Source: Calliphora vicina (lineage: Eukaryota; Arthropoda; Insecta; Diptera; Calliphoridae). From it: a stretch of 64,000 nt of DNA. Of the stretch, positions 57,656-64,000 are shown piece after piece (the stretch's first letter is position 1; each line of letters begins with the position of its first letter). The notes under the pieces are model-generated. The model ran no database searches, was not told the origin of the DNA, and saw nothing but the letters and a program-made list of their open reading frames with translations. Location: positions 54,288,395 through 54,352,394 of the forward strand of contig NC_088783.1 of assembly GCF_958450345.1 (NCBI RefSeq). Reading direction: 5' to 3'. Both the position numbers and the translations under genes were made by a program.

Positions 57656-58292
57656 AAGGGTCGATTATGGAAAAAAAGTAAAAAATTGAATATCTTGAGT
57701 TACAAAATATTTATTTTGATAGATATCCCACTCGTATCCCACTAAGCGACCAAAACCCTTTTAAAGGAATTGAACTAAGCTTTGTTTTGAGCAAAAAAAT
57801 TTTGAAAAAAAAGCGTCGACAAAGTTTTTGATTTTGCAGAAAAGATAAACAATTTCATGTTTTGAGTTATAAAATATTTATTTTGGTAGATATCCAACTT
57901 GCATCCCACTAAGCGACTAAATAGGTCTTCAAGGAAAATATCTAAGCTTTATTTTCAGAAAAAAAGTCAAAAAAGTTTTTTATTTCGAAAAAAAAAAAAA
58001 TGTCAAAGATTTTTATTTTTTTTGTAATTTTTTCGAAAGATTGAAGAAATAGCTATCTAAATTATTTGGGACACATTTTGCTAAGAACAATAGGTAATAC
58101 GTTACATGGATGAGAAAAACACCTGTTTGGCCAAAATGTCAAATTTTGATCCCCTCTAATTAGACAATTCTGGACCGATCTTGTTGAAAAATTGTGTCTG
58201 AATTACTATCAAATAGAACTAACATTGGTGCAAATTCTTTGGAAGACATCGATTTCATAAGTTGGTTCACTTGACATGAAATCACTTATATA
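57656..58292 (-). mobile_element. Solo right arm of the foldback family
   Basis: A diverged copy of the right arm of 52945..55517: two ~175-bp units (TAGATATCCCACTCGTATCC and TAGATATCCAACTTGCATCC), then the unique outer part ending GTTGGTTCACTTGACATG, AAATCACTT. The matching left arm is absent and a mini-me copy abuts it. It shows that the foldback is a family, not a one-off. Confidence 0.85.
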
Positions 58293-59144
58293 TAGAAATA
58301 GGAAATAACGAAGTACATATCAATTTTACATTTCCAATCACATTTCAAAAAATATCAACAATATACATATAAATAACAACAATAAATTTTATGGACTAAC
58401 TAACAAATATTCAGAGTTAAGGGTTAATAAATATTTCAATATTTGTTGCCATTCTTTATTTGAATGCCAACTATTTTGTACCTACAACATACATATATTT
58501 TGTCACTGTCATAAATATTTAATATCACACATTTTCTTTGCTGACATTTTTTGGTTTCTGTTCTTTTTTCGTTACTCATACATAAATAGTTCTCTTAAAG
58601 TAGAAAATTTACAACTTCATTACCATTTGCTTTCATGTTGGCACGTATTAAGATTATTTTTTCGACAAAAATAACGAAGCAAATATCTACACGAATTTAT
58701 GATGATTATTTTCATTTCCATTTGTAAATATAGAGTGTTAAATAAAAGAAACAATACTGACTACAGTTACATAAGGATCTAGAAACAGATAAACTTTTAA
58801 GAGTTTTTGAAGGCCAACGAGATACAAGAGGGGTACAAATATATACACAAAAAAAGGCCTTTTGAAATATTGATGAAGTTCTTAAATTTTAATACGTTTT
58901 TAAGGTTTTACTTTTTTGGTAAAGTTCTCAAAAACATTTACATACATACATTAAATACAAAGAAATAAACATACAAGTATAATATCCTGCTCAAACAAGC
59001 TGATAGGGAAAGTTAACCCATAAACAGAAATTGATTTTCAAACATATTTTCTTTATTAATTAAACATGAATTCAATCATCTGTCATTGATGTTAAAAATA
59101 AGTGTTAGCAATAACAAAAACTATTTTGACACAAACAGTTCGGA
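58293..59144. other. Unassigned AT-rich DNA
   Basis: No feature that I can support. Confidence 0.4.
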
Positions 59145-59470
59145 ATTTTGATTTACTCTCTGGCATTTCTAAACGGCTGGTCCGATCGGGATAAAATTTG
59201 ACGAGACCGTAGCCAAGGAGTATCCGAGTTTAAGTTATTAAAATGGATCCTACAAGTGCTCCAGAGGCGGCGCTAAAGGGGCTCAAAGTAGGGTACCTTC
59301 GACATGTAAAATTTTTAACACGTGAGTCTGAGAAAATTATCACTTTTTTGCAAAAAATGAGATCGAGGTATCAAATCTTTGGGGGCCCATTAAAAATAGT
59401 GCATGACTTTGGGCAAAACTGGGAGACACGTGTCTTTTTTTTTGGTCTTTTATCACGTAGTGGTGTCCAT
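59145..59470 (+). mobile_element. CACAGTGGGG-family TE, copy 3
   Basis: Matches copies 1, 2 and 4 from TTTACTCTCTGGCATTTCTA, through GGCTGGTCCGATCGGGAT and CCAAGGAGTATCCGAG to GTAGGGTACCTTCGACATG. The tip itself is lost. A 98-residue open frame starting MDPTSAPEAALKG at 59243 lies within it; since copy 2 is not open there, I do not call it a gene. Confidence 0.55.
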
Positions 59471-59544
59471 ATATGGATATATTTCCATGACTCAAAATAT
59501 TACACACAGTGTTATCTAAAAATTAATTCAAGCATTTGACATTG

Positions 59545-59655
59545 ATGTTGTTGTTGTAGCAGCAGCAGTGTTTGCTGAGTTGAAAGCCCTTGGCCAAGTG
59601 AACTCGGGTCATTCCGGTGCGTAGAACCGGCTATCGTGGGAATGTGACATTGGTG
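59545..59655 (+). repeat. Fly dispersed repeat ending in a GTT microsatellite
   Basis: A GATGTTGTTGTTGTAGCAGC run is followed by GCCCTTGGCCAAGTGAACTC, GGGTCATTCCGGTGCG and TAGAACCGGCTATCGTGGG. I recognise this layout from a retroposon-like repeat common in higher flies, where CCGGGTCGTTCCGGT..GTAGAACCG follows a (GTT)n/GCAGCA run. Family assignment is from memory. Confidence 0.5.
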
Positions 59656-60718
59656 TTAGCTAGATTAGTTATCAATAACAAAGATGCTTTTACAACAACT
59701 GAAATTTGACAAAATTTGGTTGTCTTAACACAATTTTGCCACTGCAACTGATACAACTTATAGATAAACTAAAGTCTACCACAGACATTACGAATTGATT
59801 TCCATTTATAGATTTTTCGTAATCTTCAAGTTGGATTATTAGCATACTTCCCCTTTGGTTTAAACAAATATAGTATTAAGCCTACTCATCTATGTATGGA
59901 TGTGCACACAAAAAGTAAGTATCTTGGTAACACATATGTTTTGTTGGCAATTTCACTATATAGTATTATGTTACAATGTTACGAGTACTTTTTCAAATAA
60001 TACCTACCTACTTCTATTTTTATGAGTATTTTTATATCTTGTATTACGCCTCAATACATATAAATGTGTAAAATATTATAATGTTTATGTAAATGTCTTT
60101 TGACTTTAATACAGGTCTTTTCTAGGCTATTTATGTGCCTACAAATGGATTCACTAAAATATTTTTGTATGATAAATGATTTATTTATTTAAATGTAGAA
60201 TAAATATGTAAATACTAAAAGGAATTTTTCATTGAAATACAACACATTGGGATCAATTGCAATATATGTAAATACTACAATACAAGTGAATTCTAAACTA
60301 TAAAAAAAATTTGTGCCAACAGACCCCTCCGCAGCTGTGGGGTCTCAAAATAGGACAATACAGATATGTTACATTTTAAAACGCTTGCAAATGTTTACTA
60401 CTTCTTCCGAAATATTCTACGTAGGTGAAATATGTTATTCTAAATAGTTAATTGATAAAAATTTAAAGAATCCTATTAAGTATTCCCAAAAAAAATATTT
60501 TAAATAAAACAAAATTTTTTTTTTAATTTTTTGCCCATTTGAACCACAATTGGTCCGAGGTTGATAAACGGAATCCCCTGATTTAAGATGTTAAAACAAA
60601 TAGGCCAATTTGGAAATTTCGACATAAAATGGGTTATATTTGAATGAACCTGTGAAGGTCCCCTAAGAGTTAATATTTTGTGGAATTCGAGGTAAAATTG
60701 TGTACGATATTAAACAAG
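59656..60718. other. Unassigned AT-rich DNA
   Basis: Includes a small hairpin AGACCCC..GGGGTCT at about 60324-60346. No gene supported. Confidence 0.4.
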
Positions 60719-61350
60719 GAAGAGTGCTATATTCGGCTGTGCCGAATCTTATATACCCTTCACCAAATTATACTTAAAAACTTTAAATAATTTTAGGTAA
60801 ACAAAATTTAATTTTTTTCCAGTTGTTTTTTTCATTTTTTGTAAAAAAAAATTTTCGATTATATTAAATTTTAAATTTTTTTTTTTTAATTTTTTTTTGT
60901 GAAAAAAAAATTCGGGTTAAAAATTTATTTTTCCGATTTTGACCCATTGTAGGTCCAACTTACGATGGTCTTATATAAGTCTTTGCAAATGTCTTTGAAA
61001 TATCTATCATTAGATATCCATATTGTCTATATTAATGTCTTAGTAATCCAGATATAGGTCAAAAATCGAGGTTGTCTTGGTTTTTTCCTCATATCTCAGC
61101 AATTTGTGGACCGATTTAGCTGATTTTAAATAGCAAAACTCTCGAAAGCATGTCGGACAGAATTATTGAAGATTTGGATCCCGAAGATATCTGGGGTCTT
61201 CAGAAAATTGATTTCAACAGACAGACAGACAGACGGACAGACAGACGGATGGCTTAATCAACTCCGCTATCTATAAGGATCCAGAATATATATACTTTAT
61301 AGGGTCGGAAATGAAAAATGTAGAAATTCTCACGAAGGTCAAGGGTATAA
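60719..61350 (+). mobile_element. mini-me-like element, copy f (near full length)
   Basis: The most complete copy. The left end has GTGCTATATTCGGCTGTG, CCGAATCTTATATACCC (hairpin ATTCGGC..GCCGAAT). The middle has GACCCATTGTAGGTCC, the CAGACAGACAGACGGACAG microsatellite and the ATATATACTTTATAGGGTC run. The right end is CTCACGAAGGTCAAGGGTAT. Most copies can form a TACCCTTC..GAAGGGTA hairpin close to the right end. Confidence 0.85.
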
Positions 61351-61389
61351 AAATACTGGTGTTTACTTAATTTTGAGTCTGTGTGTAGA

Positions 61390-61990
61390 TATTTTTTTGT
61401 GAGATGATATCATCGTTGGAGTCAAATCTCTTTTCGCGGAGCCATTACTTCAGGTTTGGAAACTAGAAATTGTCACTCGGGGCTGAACCCGGAGAATAAG
61501 GAGGATGAGGGAGCAAGTCCTAGCCTATTTCAAGGATTTTTGCCATGGAATTTTTTTTTTTGGGCAAATGAGTTCGTGTTTTTTCAAATCCTCATTAAAT
61601 CGATAAGTTGACAAAATATTTACCATTAATTGTTTTACCCTTTTGAATGTAGTCAATGTGGATTATATGGCATGCATGCCAAAAACGATCGCCATGACTT
61701 TATTGGCTGACAAACCCACCTTGGGCTGTATGACTGCTTGGTTGGTCTCTGGTGTGTTGCGGTGGATCCATGTTTCATCCACGTTTACGAAACGGCGCAA
61801 AAACTCGTCCAAACATTCCTGCGAAGTTATAGCACAATTGCACGATTGCGAGCAAACGCGGCACCCATCTTTCGAAAAGCTTTCTCATACACAAGTGACT
61901 TCAATAATCTCTCGCGCTTTCAATCTCCGATCTCCATATCGTGAAATTGCGCCAAGTCCAAGAAAGGATTATAAGTCGCCAATTTAACTT
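61390..61990 (-). pseudogene. Mariner transposase relic
   Basis: On the minus strand the pieces, in order but in shifting frames, are MRKLFERWVPRLLAI, SQECLDEFLRRFVNVDETWI (first catalytic Asp in VDETWIH), VGLSANKVMAIVFGMHA, IIHIDYIQKGKTINGKYF, then MAKILEIG, HPPYSPGSAPSDNF (third Asp in PSDNF) and EKRFDSNDDII. The block with the second Asp is deleted. Multiple stops and frameshifts. This is a dead mariner that kept most of the layout. Confidence 0.85.
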
Positions 61991-63795
61991 TTGTAAACTT
62001 TGTGTATTTCAAAATTTTTTCCATAATTTACCCTGTTTTGTAAGTCAAATGATTTCAAAAATCGAATATGTAGTGGACAAATTGATTGATGTTTTTCCAA
62101 ATTGTACGATTTTGTAGACTGAAACAAGTTTGTTTACTCGAAATCATGTGGATTCGATGTACAGAACACCAAACTATCCGAAATCGTTTTAAATACGAAT
62201 TCAGTTTCTGGACTATGAGTGTGTTTAGCATTTTTAAATTTCAAACTTAAATTTATACTAAATGACATCTTTAAGATCCTTGTATAACTTAACAATATAC
62301 ATTTAATTCACCAGAAAATCACCCAATACTAACGAAAAAACTAAAAAAAAGAAAATTTATCTACTTCACGAGTTTCACCAGAAGCATAAAAATTTAACAT
62401 TTCCATAATCATGTAATGAAAAAAAACCACAAATAAAAAACATTGAAAATTTTTCCCAGAAAAAAAAATCCCCAAAAGTTTTTACTAATATTCACAGTAT
62501 AACGCAAACAAAAAAATGAAATAAAACTTTTAATAAGTTTTCTTGTTCTGTTCATTTTTTTTGGTGATGCTGTTGTTCGTAGCAAAAGTTAAACTCTCTC
62601 ATAAACACAAAAAAAAGCGGAAATCATCAAGTTCCCAGCAAAAAAAAAAATATTACATGAAGTAATAAAATAAATTGCAAATTTTTTCTATTGTTTTTTT
62701 TTCACAATAAAAAGAAAAATGTGTTCATTTTAACACATTCATAACATATAGGAAGATAAAGAAATTTAAAAAGAGCAGGAAGGTTAATTTATAAACTTAT
62801 TTTGTATTTAAATGTAACAAAAAATATTTATAATTTGAAGCATCTTGTCGCTGTTTGTCTTATTTAATAAAGCGCCTGGAAGTATGCTTTAATAAAAGAA
62901 AAGGGTTGTAGTTGAGGCTACCAGACTACTAGCGAATGTTTTAAAACAAATGTTAGCCATAAATATTCCTATCTTTTATTAAATATAAGCATTTTTATTT
63001 TATATTAGCTATTAACTAATATCGAAATGGCTAGTTTTAAATTCGAATTTAATTTTTTTTCTTTTAAATTTAAAAAATTTATAACCGATTATGGCCAATA
63101 AGCTAGGTTGTTGAAAAAATATTAAATAAATAAAATAAAAAAAAATAAACTATCCATTACTGAATTACGTATGTATGCCTTTATAAAGGGGTTATATTTT
63201 AACCCTGAATTCCCCCTTTTTGCTAAAAATTATCCCCATTTGTATTTATGAAAACAACTCAAAAGCAGATGCTTTAATTCCAAAGTACATAAATTGTTTT
63301 ACTAATATTAAAGACCTGCTTGCTATCTTCCTGTTTTAATTAAATCTTTTCTCTTGAATATTTTTCCATGTCAATTTAAAAACATTTGTTTGCTTTCTTC
63401 TTTAGAACAAATAATGAAAATAATAGACAAATAAACTTTTCTATGATTTTTTTTTGGCAAATATTTGTATGTGTCAGTTGTGGTTGAAACTTTATTTGGT
63501 TTATGTATTTTTATTTATTTCTTAAAATAAATAAAAACTATGTATGTATTTAAATTACAGCAATTGGCACTTAAAATGTTTATGTTTTATTTGATTTATT
63601 TTTTTTCCATACAGATTTGTGTAGTTTGTTAGAATTTTATGAACTAAACAACCACTACATGAAATTGAGAAGAAATACATACATAGTTTGTTTAATAAAA
63701 ACAAGTTAAAGTGGAATATTCGGGTGTAATGAATCGTTGAAATCCTTCACAAGAGATATTTAACATTATTGAATAGACAAATCTATAACACAGTG
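61991..63795. other. Unassigned AT-rich DNA
   Basis: No gene or element with clear ends. Around 63713-63760 a weak resemblance to the left end of mini-me (GGAATATTCGGGTG, ATCCTTCAC) may be a decayed fragment. Confidence 0.4.
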
Positions 63796-64000
63796 CACAG
63801 TGGGGCAGAATCGAAATTTTTTGGAAATAAATCTGGCATTTCTAAAGAAGCATGTTTCAAGATCGGCTAGATCTTGAAACATGCTTGCGTGTGCTATTTA
63901 TCTCTTATAATTTCCTAGTTATAGGCATTTCAAAATTGAAATTTTAAAATTTTGCCAACAAAATTACCAACAACATACAAAAGATTTCAGAGCAACATCA
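63796..64000 (+). mobile_element. CACAGTGGGG-family TE end, copy 4 (cut by window)
   Basis: Starts CACAGTGGGGCAGAATCG, continues GGAAATAAATCTGGCATTTC and extends past the window edge. A 17-bp perfect hairpin at 63848..63886 replaces the sequence seen at this place in the other copies. Confidence 0.6.

Noticed and set aside
59243..59539. 98-residue open frame starting MDPTSAPEAALKG
   Set aside because: It lies in a dispersed TE copy; the related copy at 52250..52530 is not open in the same frame.
63713..63760. Possible seventh mini-me fragment
   Set aside because: Only a loose match to the left end with no core or right end; too weak to list as a copy.

Overview
The window looks like a stretch of nuclear genome from a higher (schizophoran) fly. 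Calliphoridae or a close relative is my best guess, but that rests only on the repeat families and the one gene family present. It is strongly AT-rich, nearly gene-free and packed with transposable-element (TE) remains and tandem repeats. Signs of a fly are mini-me elements with their (TA)n / core / GTCY layout, mariner and Tc1-type transposases, a secreted DUF1091-type protein, and a 64-nt intron of typical fly size. There are no bacterial operons, rRNA genes or CRISPR loci. I worked by eye only, so no database search supports any name below.

Region by region. 1-5 kb: AT-rich minisatellite, a MITE pair, a mini-me copy, and the one convincing host gene, a two-exon DUF1091 gene on the minus strand (3037..3682). 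5-8.5 kb: a hAT-type MITE with an exact 8-bp target duplication, then an apparently intact Tc1/mariner element of DD37E type (6872..8169) with perfect terminal repeats, TA duplication and a 335-residue transposase. 9-15 kb: a 20-bp minisatellite, several foldback/MITE elements, then about 2.4 kb with nothing recognised. 15.5-23 kb: a dead sibling of the DD37E element, whose 3' end was caught in a tandem duplication with a 3,324-bp period and no difference that I saw. 23.9-30.2 kb: an 11-bp minisatellite, then 33/37-bp, 32-bp and 33-bp minisatellites, the last two abutting in opposite orientation. 31-34 kb: degenerate repeats split by a Transib-like element with 5-bp duplications, and a hAT-type element with a perfect 8-bp duplication. 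36.9-39.2 kb: a 273-bp satellite. 42-43.4 kb: a 40-bp minisatellite inside a hAT-like element. 45-48 kb: two mini-me copies around a mariner relic that carries a tRNA-derived SINE-like insertion. 49.5-52.2 kb: a 30-bp minisatellite that happens to encode a decapeptide repeat. 52.9-55.5 kb: a 2.6-kb foldback element with arms of about 1 kb. 56.5-62 kb: nested relics (mariner, mini-me, a solo foldback arm, a second mariner). 62-64 kb: mostly unremarkable, ending in another TE end.

The genes do not form a pathway. The DUF1091 gene probably encodes a small secreted protein. The DD37E transposase is the only other intact coding region and would act on its own terminal repeats. The most notable things are structural: an intact DD37E element beside its decayed sibling, a long foldback family built of tandem units, several unrelated-length minisatellites that share a TTTTCTATAGAAAA-like dyad, and a perfect tandem duplication that needs an assembly check.
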